From a virus: DNA of 38,775 nt. Both the position numbers and the translations under genes were made by a program. Where the stretch lies: the IMG/VR virus record IMGVR_UViG_3300024974_000009, positions 1 to 38,775 of that record; one strand, given 5' to 3'. Under the pieces are notes generated by a model. That model had not been told where the DNA came from and made no database searches. It saw nothing but the letters and a program-made list of their open reading frames with translations. The stretch's first letter is position 1, and each line of letters opens with the position of its first letter. This document shows positions 1 to 7,986 of the stretch, piece after piece.

Positions 1-127
1 AAGGCGACAAAGAGATTAAGCCTAAGAATTACAGATCTGATAATGATTATCCAATGTGGATTGGTCCAGATAGATTCTTTGAATTGAAACGTCTTGGTGA
101 TAAAGCTTTTGAGAGTGCAAATGGAAA
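1..127. repeat. Terminal direct repeat (circular overlap), left copy
   Basis: Bases 1-127 are identical to 38649-38775. The open reading frame that enters the right copy continues across position 127 into unique sequence with no break, so the repeat marks a circular or terminally redundant genome. The exact 127-bp length equals a common assembler k-mer, so an assembly overlap is more likely than a biological end. Confidence 0.95.
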
Positions 128-152
128 GGTTAAAAATGCCGCTAGAAAATAG
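1..152 (+). CDS. Hypothetical replication-region protein, 3' part (continues from 38498)
   Basis: This is the C-terminal part of a protein that starts at 38498 and crosses the circle junction. Joined, it has 100 residues. The visible part runs from GDKEIKPKNYRSDNDYPMW to a TAG at 150-152. It is hydrophilic and charged, with no membrane segment and no motif I recognise. It follows the origin-like repeat array and precedes a small Cys-containing protein and the Q-like regulator, so it belongs to the rightward early operon. Its function is unknown. Confidence 0.75.
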   Translation, partial: GDKEIKPKNYRSDNDYPMWIGPDRFFELKRLGDKAFESANGKVKNAARK

Positions 153-351
153 TTATGCATTGCCTGTGAGTTTATACCGTGATCCAGCTGAAGTATGTGA
201 GCGTCAGCAGCTGAAGGAATTAGGTTGCCTAGCTTGTGAATCACATACGCACTTGTTGGGCAAGGTGGTGTGTACTGACGCTAGAAAGTTAGACAACAAG
301 AATGTGCCGCGTATTGGTAGTAAGTGTAAGTATTTTGAGTTGAAGGCTTAA
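136..351 (+). CDS. Small cysteine-containing phage protein
   Basis: A 71-residue hydrophilic protein with five cysteines (a CLAC pair near residue 30 and later single cysteines), perhaps binding a metal; this is inference. I chose ATG 136 because AAAGG lies 7 bases upstream; the frame is open further up to 94 without a better ribosome site. It overlaps the end of the preceding 100-residue gene by 17 bases, and its TAA overlaps the ATG of the next gene (TAATG), so the three genes are probably translationally coupled. I recognise no family. Confidence 0.65.
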   Translation: MPLENSYALPVSLYRDPAEVCERQQLKELGCLACESHTHLLGKVVCTDARKLDNKNVPRIGSKCKYFELKA

Positions 352-722
352 TGATGACACATGAATATATCAAAAGCTTATTGTCTACATGGTCTGAATG
401 GAGAATTAGACGCACTGATGGTGGGAGTGGATATCCAAGTAAATCAGCTTTTCTTACTATACCTGGTGGTGGTTCATGGATATCAGAGATTGATTCACAA
501 TGTTATGAAGTTGATGATGCGGTATGTCAGCTAGAGATTGATTACAAAGATGTCATTATTAAACACTATACTCAGACTGGTACTAAGCAGCAGAAAGCTG
601 AGCGATGTGGATGTTCAATCAGAACTTATGATGCTCGGTTAATTAAATCCTTTGAGCTAATATTAATTAAGTTGAATGAATTAAGAAAAGTAAAAGAGTA
701 CAGACGTCTGCATAATAGATAA
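351..722 (+). CDS. Q-like late antiterminator / sigma-70 region 4-like regulator
   Basis: A 123-residue protein whose second half reads as a helix-turn-helix: an acidic helix (residues about 53-70, EVDDAVCQLEIDYKDVIIKHY), then a recognition-like segment KAERCGCSIRTYDARL. This layout is typical of phage antitermination proteins of the Q/ArpU type, which let RNA polymerase read through terminators into the late genes. Position supports this: it is the last gene of the early rightward operon and sits directly before a promoter (742-771) followed at once by a terminator (803-833) and the packaging genes, like lambda Q-pR'-tR'. The N-terminal half (YIKSLLSTWSEWRI) is less familiar. The regulator call is fairly secure; the mechanism is inferred. 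Confidence 0.65.
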   Translation: MMTHEYIKSLLSTWSEWRIRRTDGGSGYPSKSAFLTIPGGGSWISEIDSQCYEVDDAVCQLEIDYKDVIIKHYTQTGTKQQKAERCGCSIRTYDARLIKSFELILIKLNELRKVKEYRRLHNR

Positions 723-741
723 AAATACTTATTAAAAAAGA

Positions 742-771
742 TTGACACCTTCTGCCGATTTATAATAAGAT
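742..771 (+). promoter_or_regulatory. Probable late promoter (pR'-like)
   Basis: A perfect -35 box TTGACA lies at 742-747, and an 18-bp spacer leads to TAAGAT at 766-771. A TATAAT at 761-766 is only 13 bp away and is too close to pair with the same -35 box. The site lies between the Q-like gene and the first late gene, just upstream of a terminator. Confidence 0.5.
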
Positions 772-802
772 TCTGTTATTGTTTTTATAAATGAAACTAT
801 AT

Positions 803-833
803 AACCCGCAATCATTTGATTAGCGGGTTTTTT
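803..833 (+). terminator. Intrinsic terminator upstream of the late operon (tR'-like)
   Basis: A hairpin with AACCCGC/GCGGGTT arms (803-809 and 823-829) around an A/T-rich loop, followed by a T run. It lies about 30 bases beyond the presumed late promoter, where a Q-type protein would act. Confidence 0.75.
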
Positions 834-847
834 GTTGCCCAAATCAT

Positions 848-1225
848 ATGCCAACAGCAGCACCTAAACCTTGTAAACAAATGGGTTGTCGGGCGCTAAC
901 TACATCTGGTGCATATTGCGGTGAGCATAAGCGAGTAGTACAAAAGCAAATTGAAGTTAAGCGTGAATCATCCACTCAACGTGGTTATGGTTATCGCTGG
1001 CAACAGACAAGCAAAGGTTTTCTTAGAGCACATCCGTTGTGTCAGTGTAAAGATTGCTTAGAAGGCGTGAAGCAATTGAAGGCTGCAACTGTTGTTGATC
1101 ACATCATTCCGCATCGTGGTGACATGGTGCTGTTTTGGGATCGCAACAACTGGCAATCGATGGCTAAAGAATGTCACGACCGAAAGACTGCAACAGAAGA
1201 TGGTGGCTTTCGAGGCATAGGGTAG
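848..1225 (+). CDS. HNH endonuclease
   Basis: 125 residues. Two Cys pairs lie near the N-terminus (CKQMGC, then YCGEH) and further Cys at CQCKDC. The nuclease core follows: VVDHIIPHRGD (residues about 77-87), then the Asn of NNWQSM and ECHDRKT (about 104-110), the H-N-H metal-finger order. Small HNH enzymes of this type next to P27/HK97-type terminase genes help cut DNA during packaging at cos ends. No clear ribosome site precedes ATG 848, which lies only 15 bases after the terminator's T run, so expression may depend on read-through. High confidence for family, moderate for role. Confidence 0.9.
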   Translation: MPTAAPKPCKQMGCRALTTSGAYCGEHKRVVQKQIEVKRESSTQRGYGYRWQQTSKGFLRAHPLCQCKDCLEGVKQLKAATVVDHIIPHRGDMVLFWDRNNWQSMAKECHDRKTATEDGGFRGIG

Positions 1226-1380
1226 GGGGTAGTAAATCTCTACAGCTTTTAGCCTCTAGACCGTATGCTTAATCAGATTTTTTTGTGCGGGAATTAGATC
1301 ATAGGGGGGGGTGTTTAGCACTCCCATTATTGAAAGAATACAACCCAGAGCTGATGCTCTTTGAAGGGTTGCATATGTGA

Positions 1381-1414
1381 AAGGCCATAGTGAGGAAACT
1401 CATTGTGGCCTTTT
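1381..1414 (+). terminator. Intrinsic terminator with GAAA tetraloop
   Basis: Outer stem AAGGCCA (1381-1387) pairs with TGGCCTT (1406-1412); an inner GTGAG/CTCAT stem is capped by GAAA, and four T follow. It lies between HNH and the terminase genes. Confidence 0.65.
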
Positions 1415-1467
1415 GCATTTCTGCTACCTGATGCATTGAGCCATAACGTGAATGAAGTTTAAAGCTT

Positions 1468-1479
1468 CCCCACGTGGGG
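1468..1479 (+). promoter_or_regulatory. Palindrome overlapping the small-terminase ribosome site
   Basis: CCCCACGTGGGG is a perfect 12-bp palindrome ending 9 bases before ATG 1489. Its GGGG arm is the only Shine-Dalgarno-like sequence there, so pairing within the palindrome could limit translation of the small terminase, or the site could bind a protein. Confidence 0.45.
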
Positions 1480-1488
1480 TAAATAATT

Positions 1489-2043
1489 ATGAAGCCAGGA
1501 CCAAAACCAACACCATCTAACGTTCACCAACTTTACGGCAATCCTAGCAAAAAGCCATTGCATCAACTGATGGATACTTTGCAGCCTGAGATTGAATTGC
1601 CTGGTTGCCCTGCGCATTTGCTGCCGGAAGCCAAAAAAGAGTGGAAACGTATTGGTGAAGAATTAAAACGCTATGGCTTGATCTCCAAATTAGACCGCGC
1701 AGCGCTTAGTTTGTATGTGCAAAGCTGGGCTGAGTTGGTATATGCAGAAAAAATGCTCAAACGTAACATGGAGCGCGCTGCTGTAAAAATTTTAGCAGCT
1801 GAAGCAGCTGGCCAAGAATACGTTGGCGGTGACGGTATGACTGAAATGACGACTAACGGCAATATTATTTACTCGCCTTACTGGGTGATAGCGAATAAAG
1901 CCCGTCATAACGTAGATAAATTTCTAAGTAACTTTGGCATGTCGCCTAGTGCGCGCAGCCGCGTAACACCAAGTAACCTTTTACAACAAGCATTGTTCGA
2001 TGATGATGATGCACCTAAGACTGATACATTTGCCAATATATGA
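1489..2043 (+). CDS. terS: Terminase small subunit, P27 family
   Basis: 184 residues. The N-terminus (MKPGPKPTPSNVHQLYGNPS) and the helical block ELPGCPAHLLPEAKKEWKRI, then KLDRAALSLYVQSWAELV, are characteristic of the P27-type small terminase, which recognises phage DNA and recruits the large subunit to start packaging. Length fits the family. The C-terminus ends in an acidic tail (FDDDDAPKTD). It overlaps the large-subunit gene by 4 bases (ATGA), so the two are translationally coupled. The start is ATG 1489, preceded by the GGGG arm of a palindrome. Confidence 0.92.
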   Translation: MKPGPKPTPSNVHQLYGNPSKKPLHQLMDTLQPEIELPGCPAHLLPEAKKEWKRIGEELKRYGLISKLDRAALSLYVQSWAELVYAEKMLKRNMERAAVKILAAEAAGQEYVGGDGMTEMTTNGNIIYSPYWVIANKARHNVDKFLSNFGMSPSARSRVTPSNLLQQALFDDDDAPKTDTFANI

Positions 2044-3755
2044 TTAAAGACTTCGCCGCTATTGCAACGCAATATGCGCAAGATGTCGTTAATAGCAATA
2101 TTCTCGCTTGTAAATGGGTACGTTTAGCCTGTAAACGGCATCTTACAGACTTGGAAAAGTCTCAAGATGATAATTATCCATACACTTTTAACCCTGAATT
2201 AACAGATATTAAGGGCAAGCAATACTATCCAGCGCAAAGAATATGTGCGTTTGGCGAGAAAATGCCACACATTAAAGGTGATTGGGCGTCGCGTAGACAA
2301 CTGATTAAGCTTGAACCGTGGCAAGTTTTCATTCTAGCGGTGAGCTTTGGCTGGATTAAGAAGTCAACTGGCAAGCGTCGCTTCATTGCGATCGACTTAT
2401 TTGTGCCGCGCAAGAATGCAAAGTCCACTATAGCTGCCATTATTGGCCTATACATGCTAACGGCTGACGGTGAATTTGGTGCTGAAGTATATAGCGGCGC
2501 CACCAGTAAGGATCAAGCGCTAGAGGTTTTTATTCCAGCACGATTAATGGCAGTGGGTACGCCAGAATTCAGGTCTTATTATGGAGTGGTACCGAATAAA
2601 TCAAACTTGGCTGTGGTTGATACAAATAGTCGATTTGAACCGGTCATTGGTAATCCTGGTGATGGTGCTTCGCCTTCGTGTTGGATCGTTGATGAGTATC
2701 ACGAGCATACAACAAATGCCATGTATGAAACAGGCAACACGGGTATGGGCGCGAGGTCGCAACCAATACTTTTAGTCATTACAACCGCTGGTGTCAATAT
2801 CAGCGGCCCATGTTATCAGCACCAAATACAGCTACAAAATATTCTATCAGGCGTAATTGAGAATGATAGACGCTTCGGCATCATCTACACGATGGATGCT
2901 GAAGATGATTGGACCAGTGAAGAGGCACTACGCAAGGCAAATCCAAACTTTGATATCTCGGTCAGTGCAGAATTCTTACTTGCGCAGCTGCAAGATGCTT
3001 TAGCAGATCCGCGTAAGCAAGCAATTTACAAAACAAAGCACTTAAATATTTGGGTAGCCAGTGCATCACCGGCATTTAACTTAGAGAATTTACAAAACTG
3101 TGGTGATCCAACATTGCAGCTAGAAGATTTTAGGGGTGAGTCCTGCTATATCGGCAATGACTTGGCTTCAAAAGTAGATATCGCTTCAACTGTATTTGAA
3201 TTTATCCGTGAAATTAACGGTAAAAAACACTATTACGTCTTCACTAAAAATTACTTACCTGAAGCCGCTGTAGAAAAGCCAGAAAATGCACATTATCGCG
3301 GCTGGGTGATTGAAGGTCATTTGACTCAAACACCAGGCAATATGATTTCACTTTCTCATATTGAAGAAGACACGCTAGAGGTTTCTGAAAAAGTACAGGT
3401 TGAAGAGATCGCAATGGATGCCTGGGGCGCACGTGAAATGGCGCCCAACTTGCAAGAGTTAGGCTATACCGTGATTGATGTACCAATGAACGTGAAGTAT
3501 TTAAGCGAGCCAATGAAGGATATTGCAGCCCTTATTGATGATGGTCGCTTTCATCATGATGGTAACCCAGCATTTATTTGGATGATGAGTAACGTTGAAG
3601 TAGTACCGGATCGGAATGACAACTGGTTTCCACGTAAGAACAGCACTGAAAAGAAAATTGACGCTGCAATCGCTTTAATTGTGGCACACGGACGCGCGAT
3701 GTTAGGTGAGAAAAGCGCTAACGTGATTGATAATTACGAAATCATGGTGATATGA
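2040..3755 (+). CDS. terL: Terminase large subunit
   Basis: 571 residues, the motor and nuclease that pumps DNA into the prohead. The ATPase half carries a Walker A-like loop PRKNAKST (residues 123-130), a Walker B WIVDEYHEH (215-223) with the catalytic Glu after Asp, and a coupling motif ITTAG (about 247-251). The nuclease half begins with GNDLASKVD (372-380), whose two Asp fit the RNase H-like metal site. Length and motif order match the HK97/P27-associated large terminases. It overlaps its neighbours by 4 bases on each side (ATGA), part of a tightly coupled packaging cluster. Confidence 0.95.
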   Translation: MIKDFAAIATQYAQDVVNSNILACKWVRLACKRHLTDLEKSQDDNYPYTFNPELTDIKGKQYYPAQRICAFGEKMPHIKGDWASRRQLIKLEPWQVFILAVSFGWIKKSTGKRRFIAIDLFVPRKNAKSTIAAIIGLYMLTADGEFGAEVYSGATSKDQALEVFIPARLMAVGTPEFRSYYGVVPNKSNLAVVDTNSRFEPVIGNPGDGASPSCWIVDEYHEHTTNAMYETGNTGMGARSQPILLVITTAGVNISGPCYQHQIQLQNILSGVIENDRRFGIIYTMDAEDDWTSEEALRKANPNFDISVSAEFLLAQLQDALADPRKQAIYKTKHLNIWVASASPAFNLENLQNCGDPTLQLEDFRGESCYIGNDLASKVDIASTVFEFIREINGKKHYYVFTKNYLPEAAVEKPENAHYRGWVIEGHLTQTPGNMISLSHIEEDTLEVSEKVQVEEIAMDAWGAREMAPNLQELGYTVIDVPMNVKYLSEPMKDIAALIDDGRFHHDGNPAFIWMMSNVEVVPDRNDNWFPRKNSTEKKIDAAIALIVAHGRAMLGEKSANVIDNYEIMVI

Positions 3756-3940
3756 ACATTAAAATTTTCAACTACTGCATCATTACTGGCTGGCTTATGT
3801 TGGTGGCTGGCAGCATGATACTCAGCATCGGTTGGGGCTTAATTGTTGGCGGGCTTTCTATGATATTTTTAACGCTGCTAGGCATTAAAATTGCTGGGAT
3901 TATTGAATCACCGGCAGTAACAGATAAGGCGGAAAACTAA
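3752..3940 (+). CDS. Small membrane protein between terminase and portal
   Basis: 62 residues with two hydrophobic stretches (about residues 7-30 and 32-50) and a short acidic tail, so probably a two-pass inner-membrane protein. It overlaps the terminase by 4 bases, and its TAA overlaps the portal ATG (TAATG). The coupled position argues that it is a real gene. I do not know its role; small membrane proteins in this slot occur in other phages without assigned function. Confidence 0.6.
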   Translation: MNIKIFNYCIITGWLMLVAGSMILSIGWGLIVGGLSMIFLTLLGIKIAGIIESPAVTDKAEN

Positions 3941-5520
3941 TGTTCTTATCTAAAATAGCCGCTTCATCTGGGGTTGATAAGTCACCTTCAGGTGACTTTT
4001 GGTTTAATCCGATCAGTAACCTGGTAAATGGCACGGTGCGTGTCACGCCTGATAGCGCGTTGCAATTGTCAACTGTGTATCGTTGTGTCGATTTAAAAAG
4101 CACCAGCCAAGCCATGCTGCCCTTTGTTTTATACAAAGAGCGTAGTGATGGCAGCAAACAACGTATTACGAATCATCCGTTGTATAAGCTATTTAGCATT
4201 CGGCCTAACCCATTTCAAAATCGCTTTGAATGGCGCCAAATGATGAATGCGCACATTGAATTGCGTGGAAATTGCTATAACCAAATCATTTCAAATGCTC
4301 GTGGTGAAATTACGGCGTTGATGCCGATGCATCCTGATAGCGTGAAAATGGAATTGCTAGACAATGGCAGTCATCGATATCGCTATCGTGATCGTAATGG
4401 CACTGAAATTATACTGAGTCGCGGTGAAGTATGGCATCTGCGTGGCTTGTCTACAGATGGTCTTATGGGTTTAAGCACCATTGCTTTGGCGCGTAGCAGC
4501 TTGTCTGGTGCAATCAGTGCCCAAGATTTTGGCACACGCTTTTGGGCAAATGATGCTAAGCCATCCGGCGGTTGGATTGAAGTGCCTGGTAAGTTTAAAG
4601 ACGATACCGAGCAAAAGAAATTCAGAGAATCATTGCAAAAAGCACAAGGCGGTATCAATCGCGGTAAAACCATGGTGCTAGAGCAGGGCATGAAATTCCA
4701 TGAAGTCACGCTTTCTAATGAAGATGCACAATTTTTAGAAACTAAAAAACATAACGTTACAGAAATCGCACGTTGGTTTGGTGTGCCACCACATAAAGTG
4801 GGTGATTTAGAAAAAGCCAGCTTTTCAAACATCGAGCAGCAAGCCTTGGAGTTCGTGCAAGATTGTCTGCAGCCTATGTGCGTGCGCTTGGAAGCTTCTA
4901 TCGAAGCTGATCTACTTTTTGAAGACGAAGGTATAAAAACCGAGTTTGATTTAACACATTTAATGCGTGGCGACTCAACCGCCCGCGCTACTTATTATCA
5001 TAATGGTATTTTAGACGGTTGGCTAACCAGAAATGAAGCGCGTATTGCTGAAAATTACGACCCAAAAGAGGGTTTAGATAAGCCTTTACAACCATTAAAC
5101 ATGGTTGAAGCAGGTCAAGAACCCGATGCTGACGAAAGTTTAATGTCTGCTGAGCCTGTTAAAAGTGATACAAAAATTCGATTAGAGCGCTCACAAATAC
5201 TTGCAAGTATGGTTGCTGACTCTGTTAAAAAAGATGCAGAAAGTCTAGAAAATCGCTCACAAATGCTTGCAAGTGCAGCTGCTGAACGCATTACACGCAA
5301 AGAACTTGAGTTGATTAAAGCCAATACCAGCACATTGCCTGATATGTACGTGAAGCATGCACAGTTTGTAGCTTCAGTGCTGAATATTGAGTTGAATGTT
5401 GCGCAGCAGTATTGCCAATCGCAGATTACTGACTTTAGTGCTGAGCTCTTTGATGAAGTTATTTTTACCGCTAACACGCAAACAAAACTAGAACGTCTTG
5501 CACTGAAAGGCACGCTATGA
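3940..5520 (+). CDS. Portal protein, HK97 family
   Basis: 526 residues; forms the dodecameric ring at the capsid vertex through which DNA passes. Family features: the N-terminal segment ALQLSTVYRCVDLKSTSQAM, HPLYKLFSIRPNPFQNRFEWR, the central HLRGLSTDGLMGLS, and WFGVPPHKVGDLEKASFSNIEQQ (about residues 266-288), a strong HK97-portal signature. The C-terminal ~120 residues form a helical extension beyond the usual core. It contains an internal duplication: a 21-bp near-repeat at 5188-5208 and 5254-5274, one mismatch, 66 bp apart and in frame. The gene overlaps the protease by 4 bases. Confidence 0.93.
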   Translation: MFLSKIAASSGVDKSPSGDFWFNPISNLVNGTVRVTPDSALQLSTVYRCVDLKSTSQAMLPFVLYKERSDGSKQRITNHPLYKLFSIRPNPFQNRFEWRQMMNAHIELRGNCYNQIISNARGEITALMPMHPDSVKMELLDNGSHRYRYRDRNGTEIILSRGEVWHLRGLSTDGLMGLSTIALARSSLSGAISAQDFGTRFWANDAKPSGGWIEVPGKFKDDTEQKKFRESLQKAQGGINRGKTMVLEQGMKFHEVTLSNEDAQFLETKKHNVTEIARWFGVPPHKVGDLEKASFSNIEQQALEFVQDCLQPMCVRLEASIEADLLFEDEGIKTEFDLTHLMRGDSTARATYYHNGILDGWLTRNEARIAENYDPKEGLDKPLQPLNMVEAGQEPDADESLMSAEPVKSDTKIRLERSQILASMVADSVKKDAESLENRSQMLASAAAERITRKELELIKANTSTLPDMYVKHAQFVASVLNIELNVAQQYCQSQITDFSAELFDEVIFTANTQTKLERLALKGTL

Positions 5521-6446
5521 AGCGCCAATTACTAATCGCACAATTTTTATCAACGCCATGGGCCATGATGCCCGAACATTTAGAGGCATTTTCATCCATG
5601 CTTTGGCGCTGGCAATCAGGCGCTGCAGCAAGCGATGAAGTGATGGCCAACATTGAGGCCGCGCAACAAGGTCGCATGGTAAAAAAAGAAACCAATATGC
5701 GTGCCGGTGGTGGCTCGATTGCAGTGCTGCCACTTTATGGCGCCATCACACAGCGCGGTAATATGGCAGATGACATTAGCGGCGCGGGCGGTACATCTAC
5801 TCAAATGTTTACACAAATGTTACGCGCAGCGCTCGCTGATGAAACCGTTGGCAGTATCTTAATCGACATCGACTCACCTGGTGGATCTGTTTACGGCACG
5901 ACTGAATTAGCTAATGAGATTTATCAATCACGCAGCATTAAACCGATTGTGGCTGTTGCCAATAGTTTGGCTGCCTCAGCTGCTTACTGGATCGGCTGCT
6001 CAGCATCTGAGTTCTATGTAAGCCCAGGTGGTGAAGTTGGCAGCATTGGCGTTTTCATGGCGCATCAGGACAAATCAGCCGCCATGCAAGAGGCGGGCAT
6101 TAAAACCACTATGATCTCTGCAGGTAAATACAAAACTGAAGCTAACCCATTTCAAGCTTTAGATGAAGAAGCTCAGCAATATTTGCAAGGCCGTGTCGAT
6201 AGTTATTACGGTGCTTTTGTAAAAGGGATCGCACGTGGTCGCGGTGTGAATGCTTCGCAAGTCCGTGATGGCATGGGCCAAGGCCGCGTGCTAGGTGCTG
6301 ACGATGCCGTTGCTCAGCAAATGGTAGACGGTGTTGCAACCTTTGACCAGGTGATTAAAAAAATGCAATCACAACGTCCTAACGCAGTAAGCAGTTCGCC
6401 ACGTCGTGCTGCAGCTGAAAGAGATTTACTTTTATTAAGTAGTTAA
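5517..6446 (+). CDS. Prohead protease, S49 (SppA-like) family
   Basis: 309 residues. S49 signature: SILIDIDSPGGSVYGTTELA (substrate-cleft segment), then NSLAASAAYWIG with the probable nucleophile Ser154, then GGEVGSIGVFMAHQDKS, and AGKYKTEANPF with the catalytic Lys (204 or 206). In HK97-like heads such proteases enter the prohead, trim the capsid protein's N-terminal scaffold domain and then digest themselves. Its place between portal and capsid genes is the standard order. No signal peptide is seen, so it is not the host SppA type. No separate scaffold gene is visible. Confidence 0.92.
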   Translation: MKRQLLIAQFLSTPWAMMPEHLEAFSSMLWRWQSGAAASDEVMANIEAAQQGRMVKKETNMRAGGGSIAVLPLYGAITQRGNMADDISGAGGTSTQMFTQMLRAALADETVGSILIDIDSPGGSVYGTTELANEIYQSRSIKPIVAVANSLAASAAYWIGCSASEFYVSPGGEVGSIGVFMAHQDKSAAMQEAGIKTTMISAGKYKTEANPFQALDEEAQQYLQGRVDSYYGAFVKGIARGRGVNASQVRDGMGQGRVLGADDAVAQQMVDGVATFDQVIKKMQSQRPNAVSSSPRRAAAERDLLLLSS

Positions 6447-6547
6447 CAGCTTTACTCAAAAAAATTATTACCTGAATCTCCATTGAGTTTCAGTGCCGCC
6501 GTTATCTAAACTCCATTGAGTTGCAATAGGGCAGCAAACCCACCAAT

Positions 6548-6569
6548 ACCCGCCTAATGCGGGTTTTTT
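6548..6569 (+). terminator. Intrinsic terminator between protease and capsid genes
   Basis: ACCCGC (6548-6553) pairs with GCGGGT (6559-6564), followed by six T. It lies just upstream of the capsid gene within the late operon. Upstream (6479-6520) a CTCCATTGAGTT sequence occurs twice. Confidence 0.75.
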
Positions 6570-6595
6570 ATGCCTGTTATTTATTGGAGTTTCAA

Positions 6596-7912
6596 ATGAA
6601 CAAAAAATTACGCGAATTATTAGCGCGCAAAGCTGCTTTGGTGGCTAGCGCACGTACATTTAACGATGCAATTACAGCTCAAAATCGTGATTTTACCGAT
6701 GAAGAGCAAACACAATTTGATGGTATGAAAGCCCAAATTGATGCAGTTGCTAAATCAATCACTGCTGAAGAGTTTTTAGCGCAAGCTGAAGCGGCCTCTG
6801 GCATTATTGTGCCAACTCACTTTGCCGAAGGTGCTCGCATTACTTCTAATATTGAAAACGATCCTCGCCGTGGTTTTATCCATGCAGGTGAGTTTTTATC
6901 TACCGTGATTACGGCAGGTCGCCGCAATGGTGTAGTTGATGAGCGATTGTTGATTGGTGGCTTTGATGCTGCAGCACCGACAACGTTCGGCTCAGAAAAT
7001 ATTGGTGGTGATGGTGGTTATGCCGTTCCGCCAGAATTTAGTAGCACAATCTTTACGCACTCTCTAGGCGAAGATTCATTGCTACCAATGACCGATAATA
7101 TCAACATCGGTGGTAATAGTATGGTGTTCCCAAAGGATGAAACAACGCCTTGGGGTACTGATGGTATTCGTGCTTATTGGCAAAATGAAGCGACAGTAGC
7201 TAACCAAACGAAACCATCGCTAAGTACAAGCACTTTGCGTCTTTCAAAATTGCTTGCACTTGTTCCGCTGACTGATGAGTTGTTGCAAGATACCAGCGCA
7301 TTAAATAGCTATGTACCTTCAAAAATTGCAGACTCAATTCGCTGGAAAACAAACGAAGCTATTATTTTTGGTTTAGGTAATGGTACACCAGCAGGTTTTG
7401 CTAACAGTAATGCAATGGTGACAGTAGCAAAAGAGTCTGGCCAAGCAACGTTGACGCTACAAGCACTCAATCTTGCCAACATGATTGCACGTTTGCCAGC
7501 AGGCTCATACCCACGCTCAGTATGGATCATCAATAACGATGTATTGCCTGCATTGTTTACCTTAACGTTAGGTAACTATCCAATCTATATGCCAGCGACT
7601 GGCGCAACGGTTGGTGGTATTCAAGTAAACCCATACGGCACACTATTAGGCCGCCCAATTATGATTAGCCAACACGCTAAATCATTCAGTGCTCAAGGCG
7701 ACATTATGCTGGCTGACATGAGCTACTACCGCACCATCACCAAAGCACAAGGTATTGAAACTGCAACTTCAATGCACTTGTATTTTGATGCTGATGCAAC
7801 CGCATTCCGCACGACATTCCGTGTTGATGGTGGCTCAAAAATTGTTAACCCAATCGCGCCGGCGAATGGCTCTAAAAACCTTTCACCATTCGTTCAATTA
7901 GGCGCACGTTAA
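6596..7912 (+). CDS. Major capsid protein, HK97 family
   Basis: 438 residues from ATG 6596, which has TTGGAG upstream; the frame is open to 6557 but that start lies in the terminator arm. The first ~100 residues are helical and charged (MNKKLRELLARKAALVAS... DEEQTQFDGMKAQIDAV), the delta/scaffold domain removed by the protease. The coat domain follows with the typical GGDGGYAVPPEFSSTIF, FPKDETTPWG, and SKLLALVPLTDELLQD, then IFGLGNGTPAGF (near residue 250). It should self-assemble into the icosahedral shell. Confidence 0.95.
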   Translation: MNKKLRELLARKAALVASARTFNDAITAQNRDFTDEEQTQFDGMKAQIDAVAKSITAEEFLAQAEAASGIIVPTHFAEGARITSNIENDPRRGFIHAGEFLSTVITAGRRNGVVDERLLIGGFDAAAPTTFGSENIGGDGGYAVPPEFSSTIFTHSLGEDSLLPMTDNINIGGNSMVFPKDETTPWGTDGIRAYWQNEATVANQTKPSLSTSTLRLSKLLALVPLTDELLQDTSALNSYVPSKIADSIRWKTNEAIIFGLGNGTPAGFANSNAMVTVAKESGQATLTLQALNLANMIARLPAGSYPRSVWIINNDVLPALFTLTLGNYPIYMPATGATVGGIQVNPYGTLLGRPIMISQHAKSFSAQGDIMLADMSYYRTITKAQGIETATSMHLYFDADATAFRTTFRVDGGSKIVNPIAPANGSKNLSPFVQLGAR

Positions 7913-7941
7913 TCCTAGCTGAGTTTTAATGATTGAAACAC

Positions 7942-7965
7942 CTGCCCACTCTTTGTAGTGGGCAG
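7942..7965 (+). terminator. Hairpin after the capsid gene
   Basis: CTGCCCACT (7942-7950) pairs perfectly with AGTGGGCAG (7957-7965) around a 6-base loop; only a short T run follows, so it is either a weak terminator or an mRNA 3'-stabiliser for the capsid transcript. Confidence 0.5.
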
Positions 7966-7986
7966 ATTTGAATAAAGGAATCTAAC

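Larger units (their letters stand above)
1226..1488 (+). promoter_or_regulatory. Structured intergenic region before the terminase; candidate cos region
   Basis: 263 non-coding bases between the HNH and small-terminase genes, the usual place of cos in phages with this gene order. Visible elements are a run of eight G near 1304-1311, a compound hairpin 1341-1371 (CAACCC...GGGTTG enclosing AGAGC-TGAT-GCTCT), a GAAA-capped terminator 1381-1414, and a 12-bp perfect palindrome 1468-1479. Which part, if any, is cos cannot be read from sequence alone. Confidence 0.4.

Noticed and set aside
761-766. A perfect TATAAT as -10 box for the late promoter
   Set aside because: It is only 13 bp from the TTGACA box, too close for sigma-70. 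The less perfect TAAGAT at 18 bp fits better.
4383-4832. 149-codon minus-strand frame inside the portal gene and similar long antisense frames (for example 13726-14178, 15373-15870)
   Set aside because: They are opposite well-identified structural genes and show no ribosome site or domain likeness.
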